Source: Micromonospora sp. MH99
Lineage (GTDB): Bacteria; Actinomycetota; Actinomycetes; Mycobacteriales; Micromonosporaceae
DNA: 60,543 nucleotides
Direction: 5' to 3'
NCBI RefSeq assembly: GCF_021442385.1
Contig: NZ_MUZA01000035.1
Span: forward strand, 1 to 60,543
Each line of letters begins with the position of its first letter. Position 1 is the first letter of the stretch. The notes beneath the pieces are model-generated. The model had not been told where the DNA came from and did not search any database. It saw only the letters and a list, made by a program, of their open reading frames with translations. The position numbers and the translations under genes were made by a program. Below, piece by piece: positions 33,764 through 42,439 of the stretch.

Positions 33764-34621
33764 TCAGCAGTGGGCGGCGGCGAGTGGGGCTGCGCCGGCC
33801 AGGGCCTCGACGGTCGTCGTCGGCGCGGCTGACTCCGCCACCGGCGTCGACGAGAGCGAGGGCGAGGGCGAAAGCGAGGGCGAGGGCGACGGCGGGACGG
33901 CGGCGACCAGGGAGGCCGTGCTGCGTTGGACCTGCTTCGGCGTCATGCGGATGCCCGTGGCGGTGCTCTGGTGGCCGTACACGTCGGTGACCCTGATCGT
34001 GTACGGCCCGGGGCCGATCCCGTCCTTGACGGTCCAGTAGTTGTCGACCTGGCGGGCCGCCTTGCGGAATCCGCCGCTCGACCCCTTCGCCTCGACCGAG
34101 CGCAGCGGGTTGCCGTGGTTGCCGACCTGCACGGCGAACCACCACTGCGATGCGCCGCCCTTGATCCGGAAGGTGAGGCCACCGTCGAGCGGGGGGTCCA
34201 CCACCGCCCGGTACGTCACAGGCGCGATGCCCTGCGCCCGGTCGGCGATCCTGGCGAACGCCTCGTCGGAGAGGTCGATCTTGCTGGATCCGCACCCGCC
34301 GCACTGGTCCATGACCAGCACCCGGACCGTGCCCTTCGGGCCGCTGACGTCCAGGTAACTGCCGCAGGCTGCCGCGCCGGCGTACTGCGCGGCGCCGAGG
34401 GCCACGTAGAGCCGGTCCGCGGGAGGGCCCGGGAAGGAGCAGGTGCCGCCCGAGCGGCCCGCGTCGTAGAAGCTCGCAGTTCCCCTGTGGACGGTGGTGC
34501 CCGCGGGCGGCGCCGCGCAGGCCGGGGTGGCGCCGCCGCGTACGGCGAGGGTGATGCCGAGTACGGCGGCCAGAGCGGCGATCCCGGTGCCGGCTAACCA
34601 GTGCCGGACCCGCCGCTTCAA
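33764..34621 (-). CDS. Secreted expansin (EXLX1-like)
   Basis: 285 residues. An N-terminal membrane/signal segment (about 8-35) leads into the double-psi barrel domain (GTASFYDAGRSGGTCSF; VMDQCGGCGSSKIDLSDEAF, whose Asp matches the key acid of bacterial expansins). The CBM63-like domain follows (FRIKGGASQWWFAVQVGNHGNPLRSVE). Expansins loosen cellulose and cell-wall networks without hydrolysis. The last 55 residues are a Ser/Pro repeat (PSPSPSLSPSPSLS) plus an Ala-rich end. Such linkers usually join a further binding module, which is missing here. Confidence 0.88.
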   Translation of the reverse strand: MKRRVRHWLAGTGIAALAAVLGITLAVRGGATPACAAPPAGTTVHRGTASFYDAGRSGGTCSFPGPPADRLYVALGAAQYAGAAACGSYLDVSGPKGTVRVLVMDQCGGCGSSKIDLSDEAFARIADRAQGIAPVTYRAVVDPPLDGGLTFRIKGGASQWWFAVQVGNHGNPLRSVEAKGSSGGFRKAARQVDNYWTVKDGIGPGPYTIRVTDVYGHQSTATGIRMTPKQVQRSTASLVAAVPPSPSPSLSPSPSLSSTPVAESAAPTTTVEALAGAAPLAAAHC

Positions 34622-35011
34622 CCGGGGCGTGCCGTTGTCGCCGGCCGGGGTGGCGTTCTCCGGATCGTGCCTGGTGCTGCCGTCACGGCGGCTGATGTTG
34701 CCGCACCGAGCTACGACAGCGCAAAGCCGTGGGACGGACCATCACTCGCTGGCCCGGCAAGGGTGCAGTGCGTGCGGGCGATCGGGAGGTTCGCGTCGGA
34801 CAGGTCGCGAAGGCCCCGGCGCACTTCGCCTGCCGCAGGCGGACTGATCGCGGCCGTCTGCCGGTATGGCCACGACGCCCGTCGGCGTCGTTCTACGCTC
34901 CGAGATATGGCGGCGGCGTGCCCTTCTCGAAATCGGCGCACAAGTCCGGGCAGTGCCCTCACCGCATGATTCCCCTCGCGAGGCGCGAACTCAGACAGAG
35001 AGGAAGCACGC
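34622..35011. other. Gene-free divergent interval
   Basis: 390 bp between the expansin (leftward) and the epoxide hydrolase (rightward). No supported gene and no clear repeat seen. It should contain both promoters. The only clear signal is the ribosome site GAGAGGAAG just before 35012. Confidence 0.4.
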
Positions 35012-36238
35012 ATGGCGGTCAAGACGAAGACACGTCCCGGCACCACGGAGATCCGCCCGTTCACGGTGGAAATCCCCCAGGCCGACCTGGACGACCTGAA
35101 ACGACGGATCGCGGCAACGCGGTGGCCGGAAAAGGAAATCGTCGACGACCAGTCGCAGGGCGTGCCACTCGCGACGATCCAGGCCGTCGCGCGGTACTGG
35201 GAAGATGAGTACGACTGGCGCAAGGTCGAATCACGGCTGAACGCCCTACCGCAGTTCATGACCACCATCGACGGGGTGGACATCCACTTCATCCACGTGC
35301 GTTCGAAGCACGAGGACGCTCTTCCGCTCATCGTCACGCACGGGTGGCCCGGATCGGTGATCGAGCAGTTGAAGATCATTGAACCGCTCACCGACCCCAC
35401 CGCCCACGGCGGCAGCGCGTCGGACGCCTTCCACCTGGTGATCCCGTCGCTGCCCGGCCACGGCTTCTCGGGCAAGCCCACCTCGACAGGCTGGAACCCG
35501 CAGAAGATCGCGACCGCCTGGACCGAGCTGATGACGCGTCTCGGCTACGACCGGTTCGTGGCCCAGGGCGGCGACTGGGGCGCGGTGATCGTGGACCAGA
35601 TGGGCCTCCAGGCGCCTCCGGAACTGCTCGGCATCCACACCAACATGCCCGGCGCGATTCCGCCCGAGATCGACCTGCTGTTCCAGGGCGACACCACCGG
35701 CGCGAACAACGCCATGGGCTCGCTGCCCTCCGGCCTGTCCGACGACGAGATGCGTGCCGCCGAGGAAGCCAACTACGTCTGGAAGCACGTCGCGTACGCC
35801 CTCATGATGGCGACGCGGCCGCAGACGCTCACCGCGCTGGCGGACTCTCCGGTCGGCCTGGCGTCGTTCCTGCTCGACCACGACGCGAAGAGCCTGGCCC
35901 TGATCGCGCAGGTCTTCGAGGGCGCCCAGGCGGGCCTGACCCGCGATGACATCCTGGACAACATCTCGCTCTACTGGCTGACGAACACCGCGATCTCGGC
36001 GTCCCGCCTTTACGCGGAGAACAAGCTCTCGTTCTTCGCCGCCAAGGGCGTCAACGTGCCGGTGGCGGTGAGCGTCTTCCCCGACGAGCTGTACGAGGCC
36101 CCGCAGAGTTGGGCGGAGCAGGCGTACCCGAACCTCATCTACTACAACAAGCTCGACGTGGGCGGGCACTTCGCGGCCTGGGAGCAGCCGAAGATCTTCT
36201 CCGAGGAGCTTCGCACCGCCTTCCGGTCGCTGCGCTAG
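35012..36238 (+). CDS. Epoxide hydrolase family protein (alpha/beta fold)
   Basis: 408 residues. The N-terminal EHN lid region (FTVEIPQADLDDLKRRIAATRWP) precedes an alpha/beta-hydrolase core. HGWPGS forms the oxyanion hole, GGDWG holds the nucleophile Asp, and GGHFAAWEQP has the catalytic His. These enzymes open epoxides with water through an ester intermediate. The ATG has a good ribosome site (GAGGAAG). Its stop directly abuts the start of the thioredoxin-like gene, so the two form an operon. Confidence 0.9.
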   Translation: MAVKTKTRPGTTEIRPFTVEIPQADLDDLKRRIAATRWPEKEIVDDQSQGVPLATIQAVARYWEDEYDWRKVESRLNALPQFMTTIDGVDIHFIHVRSKHEDALPLIVTHGWPGSVIEQLKIIEPLTDPTAHGGSASDAFHLVIPSLPGHGFSGKPTSTGWNPQKIATAWTELMTRLGYDRFVAQGGDWGAVIVDQMGLQAPPELLGIHTNMPGAIPPEIDLLFQGDTTGANNAMGSLPSGLSDDEMRAAEEANYVWKHVAYALMMATRPQTLTALADSPVGLASFLLDHDAKSLALIAQVFEGAQAGLTRDDILDNISLYWLTNTAISASRLYAENKLSFFAAKGVNVPVAVSVFPDELYEAPQSWAEQAYPNLIYYNKLDVGGHFAAWEQPKIFSEELRTAFRSLR

Positions 36239-37180
36239 ATGGCCGTGCACCTGCCCCCGTTCAACGGGGCGGTCGAGTGGCTCAACTCCGAGCCACTCGA
36301 CCCCGCCGACCTGCGCGGGCGCGTCGTCCTGGTGAACTTCTGGACGCTCACCTGCATCAACTGGCTGCGTCAGGAGCCGTACGTCCGGGCCTGGTCGCAG
36401 GCCTACCGCGACGACGGCCTCGTCGTCGTCGGGGTGCACACGCCGGAGTTCAGCTTCGAGCACCAGGTCGACTGGGTGCGCCGGGCGGTCGCGGCGCGCT
36501 CGATCGACTACCCGGTCGCGGTCGACAACGACTACGCGATCTGGCGTGCCTTCGCCAACCAGTACTGGCCGGCGCTGTACTTCGTCGACACCGACGGGGT
36601 CATCCGCGACGAGCACTTCGGTGAGGGGCGCTACGAGCAGTCCGAGCGGGTTCTCCAGCAACTGCTCGGCGTCGAGCGGGACCCCGTACCCGTCAACGGG
36701 CTCGGCCCGGAGGCGGAGGCCGACTGGGACAGTCTGCGGACGCCCGAGACGTACCTCGGGTTCAGTCGCGGCGAACACTTCGCGTCGCCGAACGGCCCCG
36801 CGCTCGACGAACGCCGCGCCTACGACCTCCCCGAGAGCCTGGCCCTCAACCAGTGGGCCCTGTCGGGCGAGTGGACGATCGGGTCGGAGAACGTCGCGGT
36901 CGGCCGGGCCGGCGGCAGCATCGCCTTCCGGTTCCACGCCCGGGACGCGCATCTCGTGCTGGCCCCCGGGACGGGACGGTCGATCCCGTTCCGGGTGCTC
37001 CTCGACGGCGAGGCCCCCGGCCCGTCCCACGGCGTCGACGTCGACGAGGACGGCAACGGCGTGCTGGCGGACGGCCGCCTCTACCAGCTCGTCCGCCAGG
37101 ACGGCGCGGTCCGCGAGCGGACCCTGGAGGTCACGTTCGGCGAACCCGGCGCCGAGGCGTACGCCTTCACCTTCGGCTGA
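36239..37180 (+). CDS. Thioredoxin-like/TlpA-type protein lacking the second cysteine
   Basis: 313 residues. The N-terminal half is a redoxin fold (VVLVNFWTLTCINWLRQEPYVRAW; YPVAVDNDYAIWRAFANQYWPALYFVD with the cis-Pro). The usual CxxC reads CINW, so only one cysteine remains and classic disulfide exchange is unlikely. The C-terminal 150 residues resemble the beta domain found after this redoxin type in actinobacteria (ALSGEWTIGSENVAVGRAGG). It starts immediately after the epoxide hydrolase stop. Its 3' end overlaps the convergent transglutaminase-like gene by 14 bp. Confidence 0.85.
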   Translation: MAVHLPPFNGAVEWLNSEPLDPADLRGRVVLVNFWTLTCINWLRQEPYVRAWSQAYRDDGLVVVGVHTPEFSFEHQVDWVRRAVAARSIDYPVAVDNDYAIWRAFANQYWPALYFVDTDGVIRDEHFGEGRYEQSERVLQQLLGVERDPVPVNGLGPEAEADWDSLRTPETYLGFSRGEHFASPNGPALDERRAYDLPESLALNQWALSGEWTIGSENVAVGRAGGSIAFRFHARDAHLVLAPGTGRSIPFRVLLDGEAPGPSHGVDVDEDGNGVLADGRLYQLVRQDGAVRERTLEVTFGEPGAEAYAFTFG

Positions 37181-38051
37181 CGCGCAGATCGACAGTGCTC
37201 ACCGCGTTGGAGACCGGTGAGAAGCTGCGTACCCGAGCGCCGGGACGCAGACGGCTGTCGGTGGCGTACCGGTCGGCGAGCGCCTGCTCCGCGGCCTCGT
37301 CGCCGTCGTCTGCCTTGAGCAGCAGCGCGGCGATCTCGTCGGCGAGCGTGACGTCGGCGTCGGCGAGGTCGTCGGTCATCGCGCCGAAGCTGTCCCACAG
37401 CAGCAGCTCGTCCTTGCGCCGATGGGCCAGCTCGTGCAGGACGTAGTCGTAGATGAACCAGGCACCGTGGACCGGCAGGTCGGGGGCCACGCCGTAGACG
37501 TCGGGATCGATCGCCCCGGCCCGGTACGCCGACCAGACCCGCGCCGCCGAGTCGAAGAGCCCCGCCGTCGGATCGATGTCGTAGCCGTCGAACCGCCAGT
37601 CGCCGGCCGGGTCGACCTCCGGGTCGGCCCAGATCCAGCGGTGGCCGTTCCAGTACTCCACCAGCACGTGATCGTGGTGCCAGCCGGGCGTGAAGTAGGA
37701 GGCGAAGCCGACCCGGCTGCGGCTCGGGACGCCGTGCTGACGCAGCAGCGCGACCGAGAGCAGCGTGTGGTCCCGGCAGCAGCCGGCCACCCGGTCGACG
37801 GCCGGGCGCTCGGTGCGCAGGGGCAGGGCAGAGCGGGACTGGTCGGTGTCGAGAATGCGCTCCACCCAGCGGCTGTTCACCTCCTCCAGCCGGTCGCCGG
37901 GCAACTCGACGCCGCCGGCCCGGTAGTGGACGATCACGTTGCGGGCGGTCGCCGCCACGGTGGCGATGTCGGCGGGCACGGCGTCGAGCAGAGCGGCATG
38001 CCGGCCCGGGTCGCTGTACGGGGAGTGCTTGCGGTAGCTGTCGACGTCCAT
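37167..38051 (-). CDS. Transglutaminase-like domain protein
   Basis: 294 residues. A papain-like triad can be read: Cys in GCCRDHTLLSVALLRQHG, His in HHDHVLVEYWN, and Asp in WIWADPEVD. Bacterial members are mostly proteases or amide-forming enzymes of unknown substrate. There is no signal peptide, so it is cytoplasmic. It is convergent with and overlaps the thioredoxin-like gene, and divergent from the GNAT gene. Confidence 0.85.
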   Translation of the reverse strand: MDVDSYRKHSPYSDPGRHAALLDAVPADIATVAATARNVIVHYRAGGVELPGDRLEEVNSRWVERILDTDQSRSALPLRTERPAVDRVAGCCRDHTLLSVALLRQHGVPSRSRVGFASYFTPGWHHDHVLVEYWNGHRWIWADPEVDPAGDWRFDGYDIDPTAGLFDSAARVWSAYRAGAIDPDVYGVAPDLPVHGAWFIYDYVLHELAHRRKDELLLWDSFGAMTDDLADADVTLADEIAALLLKADDGDEAAEQALADRYATDSRLRPGARVRSFSPVSNAVSTVDLRVSRR

Positions 38052-38116
38052 GAGGCGAGTCTTCGTCCTGCCACGGTGTCAGGGTCAAGGCGCTTTTCCG
38101 GCTAGTGTCGACTGCT

Positions 38117-38704
38117 GTGACAGCGCCCGAGATCACCATCGCCACCCCAGCCGACCGCGATGCGGTGGTCGGTTCACTGGTCGCCGCGTTCGTCAAGGAT
38201 CCCATCCTGCGGTTCCTGTTCCCCGACGAGGAGACCTACCCGCGCCACGCCGCCACCTTCTTCGGGGACCTCTTCGACAAGCGGGTGCACCGGTCGTCGA
38301 TCTGGATGACAGGTGGCGGTGCGTCCGTCGCCATCTGGGAGCCCCCGGCCGAGCCCTCGACCGGATCCCCGGCGGCCGGGCACGGATCGCCTGCGGAGGC
38401 GCGATACCCCGCTGACGTGCGGGCCCGCGTCCAGGGCTACGACGAGGCCGTGCACGCGGCCCTGCCGACGTACCCGTTCTGGTATCTCGGTGTCCTCGGC
38501 ACCCACCCGCACAGCGCCGGACGTGGCTGGGGCCGCGCGGTCATGCGGGCCGGGCTGGCCCGCGCCGCCGCCGACGGCCTGCCGGCGATCCTGGAGACCA
38601 GCAACCCGGCCAACGTCGAGCTGTACCGCCGCGCCGGCTGGGAGGCACTGGGTTCGCTGCCCGAGCCCGTGCCGACCTGGATCATGCAACAGTCGCCCCG
38701 CTGA
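38117..38704 (+). CDS. GNAT-family N-acetyltransferase
   Basis: 195 residues from GTG 38117. A TAGTGT -10 box at 38103-38108 lies 8 nt before it, fitting a leaderless transcript; GTG 38105 is the alternative. The acetyl-CoA loop is seen in GVLGTHPHSAGRGWGRAVMRAGLARA, and the C-terminal NPANVELYRRAGWEALG is typical. The acetylated substrate cannot be told from sequence. Confidence 0.85.
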   Translation: MTAPEITIATPADRDAVVGSLVAAFVKDPILRFLFPDEETYPRHAATFFGDLFDKRVHRSSIWMTGGGASVAIWEPPAEPSTGSPAAGHGSPAEARYPADVRARVQGYDEAVHAALPTYPFWYLGVLGTHPHSAGRGWGRAVMRAGLARAAADGLPAILETSNPANVELYRRAGWEALGSLPEPVPTWIMQQSPR

Positions 38705-38778
38705 GAGCCGCCCGCGCCAGCCACCTCGGCCCGCGGTCCCGGACCGCCTGCTGGCAGTCGTGCATTCGCCGGCTGACC

Positions 38779-39369
38779 TCAGTCGGCGAAGATGCGTGCG
38801 TAGATCTCGTCGATGACGTCGTTCTTCGCCAGGCTGTAGTCACGGGGTCGGTGCGCGGTGTCCCGCGCGAGGCGCCGCTTGGTAGCGCCGTAGAGCTCCC
38901 GGTCGTGCGGGTGCGAGCGCAGCCAGTCGCGGAAGAGCCGGTGCCGGACGGGTTCGGGCGCACCCTGTGGCCAGACGTGCAGGTTGACGTCCTCGGCGGG
39001 GCTGAGCAGCATCCGGTGCCCGTGCCACCAGGGTTCCCGCAGGACGAGCCGGTAACCGAGCCGGACCAGGGCGGGGAGATAGGTGGCCTCCTCGGCAGCG
39101 TCCGCGATGACCAGGTCGATGTCGATGACGGGCTTGGCCGCGAGCCCCGGCACCGCCGTGGACCCGACGTGTTCCACCTCGATGATCAGAGCTCCCAGCG
39201 CCTCGGTGAGCGACGACCGGACGGCGGTGAACCGCTGCGCCCAGGCCGGGTCGTGCTCCTTGATGACGACGGAGTCCCACGTCCGCGGCGGCTCGCTGAC
39301 CAGTCCGGCGTCCACCTGTTCGGGGGTGCCGTGGAAGCGCTGCATGACGTCCTGCGGATACTCGGCCAC
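38779..39369 (-). CDS. GrpB/UPF0157 nucleotidyltransferase-fold protein
   Basis: 196 residues from GTG 39369, with GAGGAGG 5 nt upstream. It has the GrpB signatures: VEHVGSTAVPGLAAKPVIDIDLVI (GS and paired Asp, as in nucleotidyltransferases), NLHVWPQGAPEPVRHRLFRDWLRSHP, and YSLAKNDVIDEIYARI. Members may transfer nucleotides; targets are unknown. It is divergent from the AraC-type gene. Confidence 0.88.
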   Translation of the reverse strand: MAEYPQDVMQRFHGTPEQVDAGLVSEPPRTWDSVVIKEHDPAWAQRFTAVRSSLTEALGALIIEVEHVGSTAVPGLAAKPVIDIDLVIADAAEEATYLPALVRLGYRLVLREPWWHGHRMLLSPAEDVNLHVWPQGAPEPVRHRLFRDWLRSHPHDRELYGATKRRLARDTAHRPRDYSLAKNDVIDEIYARIFAD

Positions 39370-39512
39370 GTCAACCTCCTCGAGAAGCAAAGTCCGCCAG
39401 GCTACGACACGGCGATCGGTTCCGGCTGACCCGACCGATGCGGGCACCGGATGTCGGGTGGGCCACCTGGCCTGCCGCCTAGCGTTGCTGCTCGTAAGGG
39501 AAGGAGGCCCGG

Positions 39513-40379
39513 GTGCTGGAGCGGCTCAACGAGGCCATGGCGCACATCGAGCGGCACCTCGACCAGCAGATCGAGGTGGCCGACCTGGCCCGGATCGCGC
39601 TGACGTCGGAGTACCACTTCCGGCGGCTGTTCTCCGCGCTGGCCGGCATGCCGCTGTCGGAGTACATCCGTCGGCGTCGGCTCACCGTCGCCGGGGCGGA
39701 CGTGCTGGCGGGGGAGCGGACGTTGCTCGACGTCGCCGTGCGCCACGGCTACGGATCGGCCGAGGCGTTCGCCCGGGCGTTCCACGCCGTGCACGGCGTG
39801 GGGCCGGGAGAAGCTCGGCGTACGCAGGCAGCGCTGCGCGCCCAGCCCCGGATGTCCTTCCGACTCACCGTGGAAGGGAGTGGCAGCATGGAGTACCGCA
39901 TCGTCACGAAGGACGCGTTCGCGCTGGTGGGGCGCAAGGCCCGCGTCCCGCTGGTGCACGAGGGGATGAACCCGGCGATCGTCGCGTTCATCCGCAGCAT
40001 CGACGCGGAGACGACCGCCCGGATCGAGGCGCTCTCCGATCAGGAGCCGACCGGGATCGTCAACGTCAGCGACAACCTCGCCGACGGTCGGGCCGAGGGC
40101 AGCGAGTTGGACTACTGGCACGGGGCGGTCACCGGCGCCACGCCACCGCAGGACCTGGACGCGCTGCCGGTGGCGGCCGGAACGTGGGCCGTGTTCACCA
40201 CCTCCGGAGCGTTTCCACAGGCCGTGCAGTACCTGTGGCGGGACGTCTTCACCCAGTGGTTCCCGTCCAACCCGTACCGCAGCCGGCCGGGACCGGAGAT
40301 CTCCCGGGTCCGGGTGTCGGCGGACGGGACCACGGCGGACGCCGAGCTGTGGATCCCCGTCGAACGGGTCGCGTCCTGA
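39513..40379 (+). CDS. AraC-family regulator with GyrI-like effector domain
   Basis: 288 residues. The N-terminal AraC DNA-binding domain (residues 1-100; ADLARIALTSEYHFRRLFSALAGMPLSEYIRRRRL) is fused to a GyrI-like small-molecule-binding domain (about 125-288; MEYRIVTKDAFALVGRKARV). The layout matches Rob/BmrR-like multidrug sensors, so binding of hydrophobic cations or drugs is likely. AGGAGG is 6 nt before the GTG, and TAGCGT at 39480 may be the -10 box. No target gene is adjacent. Confidence 0.9.
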   Translation: MLERLNEAMAHIERHLDQQIEVADLARIALTSEYHFRRLFSALAGMPLSEYIRRRRLTVAGADVLAGERTLLDVAVRHGYGSAEAFARAFHAVHGVGPGEARRTQAALRAQPRMSFRLTVEGSGSMEYRIVTKDAFALVGRKARVPLVHEGMNPAIVAFIRSIDAETTARIEALSDQEPTGIVNVSDNLADGRAEGSELDYWHGAVTGATPPQDLDALPVAAGTWAVFTTSGAFPQAVQYLWRDVFTQWFPSNPYRSRPGPEISRVRVSADGTTADAELWIPVERVAS

Positions 40380-40388
40380 CGGGGCGGC

Positions 40389-40886
40389 TCAGTCGGGGAC
40401 GTCGTCCCAGGTCGTACCGGGCGGCAGGTAGCCGGCCGACTGATTCTCGCGCAGCGCGTAGGCGAGGACCAGCAGCGCGTGCTTGTCCAACTCGGGCAGC
40501 CGATCCACGTCGAACCACCGCACGGCCAGCGACTCGTCGTCGTTGACCCGGGCGGTGCCGGCCACGACCCGGCAGACGAAGCCCAGGTTCAGGTATTCGC
40601 AGTGGTCCCCGTTGGGGTAGGTGTGCGGGTGCGAGACGGCACTGGACAGGCGTACCGGCGTCACGTCCAGGCCCGTCTCCTCCCGTACCTCCCGGACGAG
40701 CGCCGTGGCCGGCTGCTCGCCCGGCTCCACGAAACCGCTGATCACCGACCACCGTCCGTCGTCAGAGCGCTGGCCCAGCAGCAGCTCGCCGGCGTCGTTG
40801 CGGATCACCGCGCTGACGCTGGGCAGCCACAGCAGGTCGTGACCGACGTGTTTGCGCATCCCCACGATGTAGTCCGGTACCGCCAT
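40389..40886 (-). CDS. NUDIX hydrolase
   Basis: 165 residues. The Nudix box GFVEPGEQPATALVREVREETGL fits Gx5Ex7REUXEExGU exactly. Such enzymes cleave nucleoside diphosphates linked to another group. PSVSAVIRNDAGELLLGQRSDDGRWSVISG is the usual N-terminal half. It is convergent with the AraC gene, with 9 bp between stops. Confidence 0.92.
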   Translation of the reverse strand: MAVPDYIVGMRKHVGHDLLWLPSVSAVIRNDAGELLLGQRSDDGRWSVISGFVEPGEQPATALVREVREETGLDVTPVRLSSAVSHPHTYPNGDHCEYLNLGFVCRVVAGTARVNDDESLAVRWFDVDRLPELDKHALLVLAYALRENQSAGYLPPGTTWDDVPD

Positions 40887-41136
40887 CGGGCGATCATAGG
40901 CCGCGCGTGGGCGGCCGCCGCCGTCCCGTCGACGCCGCGTCGCGCTCAGCCCGACCAGGCGACGGTACGACGACAGCGCGCGTACTCCCCCGGCTTTTTC
41001 GCGTGGCCAGTGCCCCCACCTGCACTTCTTTCGGTGTTTTCGCCCGCAGCGCGGTAAGCGTCTCTACTGTGGAGAGGGTTCGGCGACTTGTGTGATCCGG
41101 TGGCGGTCAGCCGGTTCGCGGTGCACAGTGATTGCC

Positions 41137-41340
41137 ATGAGCGACAGCGAACGTAAAGGGCAGTTCTACTGGTGCACGCGGCATCACCGGGTCGAGACGG
41201 ACGCCGACGTGTGTCCGGCGAAGCACGTCCTCGGCCCGTACGACTCGGCGGCCGACGCGGAGAACGCCCTGCAGCGAGTGCAGGAGCGGAACGAGGCGTG
41301 GGAGGCCGAGGACGCCCGTTGGGCCGGGGAGGACAGGTAG
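41137..41340 (+). CDS. Small conserved protein with Cys/His pairs
   Basis: 67 residues (MSDSERKGQFYWCTRHHRVETDADVCPAKHVLGPYDSAADAENALQRV...). The N-terminal half has CTRHH and CPAKH, which could hold a zinc ion. The second half is an acidic helix with an SPOR-like look (LGPYDSAADAENAL). ATG 41137 was chosen over the upstream in-frame ATG because homology-like sequence begins here. Function unknown. Confidence 0.7.
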   Translation: MSDSERKGQFYWCTRHHRVETDADVCPAKHVLGPYDSAADAENALQRVQERNEAWEAEDARWAGEDR

Positions 41341-41423
41341 ACGGCGCGGGACGGCCCGCGTCGCGGTAGTTCGTGCTCCGCGAGGACGCACGCGAGAGCA
41401 CGTCCCCCGAGGAGGGAACCACG

Positions 41424-42353
41424 ATGGCCGAAGCACAGCAGGCCACCACCCGTCCGACAGTCCGGCGCACCACCGCGAAGAAGACCGCAGCGGCGGAACG
41501 CAACACGGCGGCGAGCCGGACCACCCCCGTACGCAAGTCCACCACGGCCGCCGCGAAGGCGCCGGCCCGCAAGGCGGCCGGCGGCGCGGGGCGTGCCCCG
41601 GCCGGGAAGACCACCACGGCGGCGAAGAAGGCCCCGGCGAAGAAGGCCGCGACCAAGACCACCGCGAGTAAGGCCGCCCCCACCAGGACGACCGCCACCA
41701 CCGCCAAGACCGCGGCGGCGAAGAAGACCGCAGCGGCGAAGAAGGCCACGACCCGGACCAGCGCGGCGGCCAGGAAGGCGCCGGCCAAGAAGGCGTCGGC
41801 CGGCACCTCGCCCGCCACCCGCAAGACGACCACCGCCGCGAAGCGGACCTCGACGTCCCCGGCGCGCAAGAGCACCACCGCCGCGAGCAGGACGACGGGT
41901 ACGGCGAAGAAGACGACAAGCGCCGCGAAGAAGACGACAGGCGCCGCGAAGAAGACCACGGCGTCGGCGGCGAAGAGGACCACCGCCGCCGCGAAGGCGC
42001 CCGCGCGCAAGGTCGCGACCAAGGCGTCCACGGCGAAGAAGACGGCAGCCAAGAAGGCCCCGGCGAAGAAGACGGCGGCGAAGAAGGCCCCCGCGAAGAA
42101 GACGGCGGCGAAGAAGACCGCTTCCACCCGCCCGAGCGGCGGCGCCCGCAACGCCCCGGCGAAGAAAGCGACCGGCACCTCGTCGACCACCGCCCGCAAG
42201 GCCGCGGCGAAGAAGGCTCCGGCGAAGAAGACCACCGCTGCCAAGGCTCCGGCCCGCAAGGTGACCGCCCGCAAGTCACCCGCCCGTCCGGTCGCCGCAC
42301 GAGCCACCACCCCCCGGGGTACGCGCAGCACCGCCCGGAAGGCGACCGGCTGA
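41424..42353 (+). CDS. Histone H1-like Lys/Ala-rich basic protein
   Basis: 309 residues, nearly all Lys, Ala, Thr, Pro and Arg in KKTA/AKKAPAKK repeats (densest at DNA 42040-42115, with KKTAAKKAPAKK copies). There is no folded domain. It resembles eukaryotic H1 tails and the C-terminal tail of mycobacterial HupB, but has no HU domain attached. Probably a nucleoid-binding polycation. GAGGAGGG is 8 nt before ATG 41424. The high repetition makes length variation between strains likely. Confidence 0.85.
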   Translation: MAEAQQATTRPTVRRTTAKKTAAAERNTAASRTTPVRKSTTAAAKAPARKAAGGAGRAPAGKTTTAAKKAPAKKAATKTTASKAAPTRTTATTAKTAAAKKTAAAKKATTRTSAAARKAPAKKASAGTSPATRKTTTAAKRTSTSPARKSTTAASRTTGTAKKTTSAAKKTTGAAKKTTASAAKRTTAAAKAPARKVATKASTAKKTAAKKAPAKKTAAKKAPAKKTAAKKTASTRPSGGARNAPAKKATGTSSTTARKAAAKKAPAKKTTAAKAPARKVTARKSPARPVAARATTPRGTRSTARKATG

Positions 42354-42439
42354 GCGCACGGCAGCCTCGACTCGACACCGACGGAGATCTCGGCCGGTCA
42401 CCGGAAGCGGATCACCGGCGGCGCTGTCAGGATTGACCC

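Noticed and set aside
35246..37030. Long minus-strand frame opposite the epoxide hydrolase and thioredoxin-like genes.
   Set aside because: It crosses two well-supported genes and has no family similarity; it is a high-GC shadow.
41593..42264. Arg/Pro-rich alternative frames and an apparent DNA repeat element in the histone-like gene.
   Set aside because: The repeats come from Lys/Ala/Thr codons of the real gene; there are no terminal repeats or transposase.
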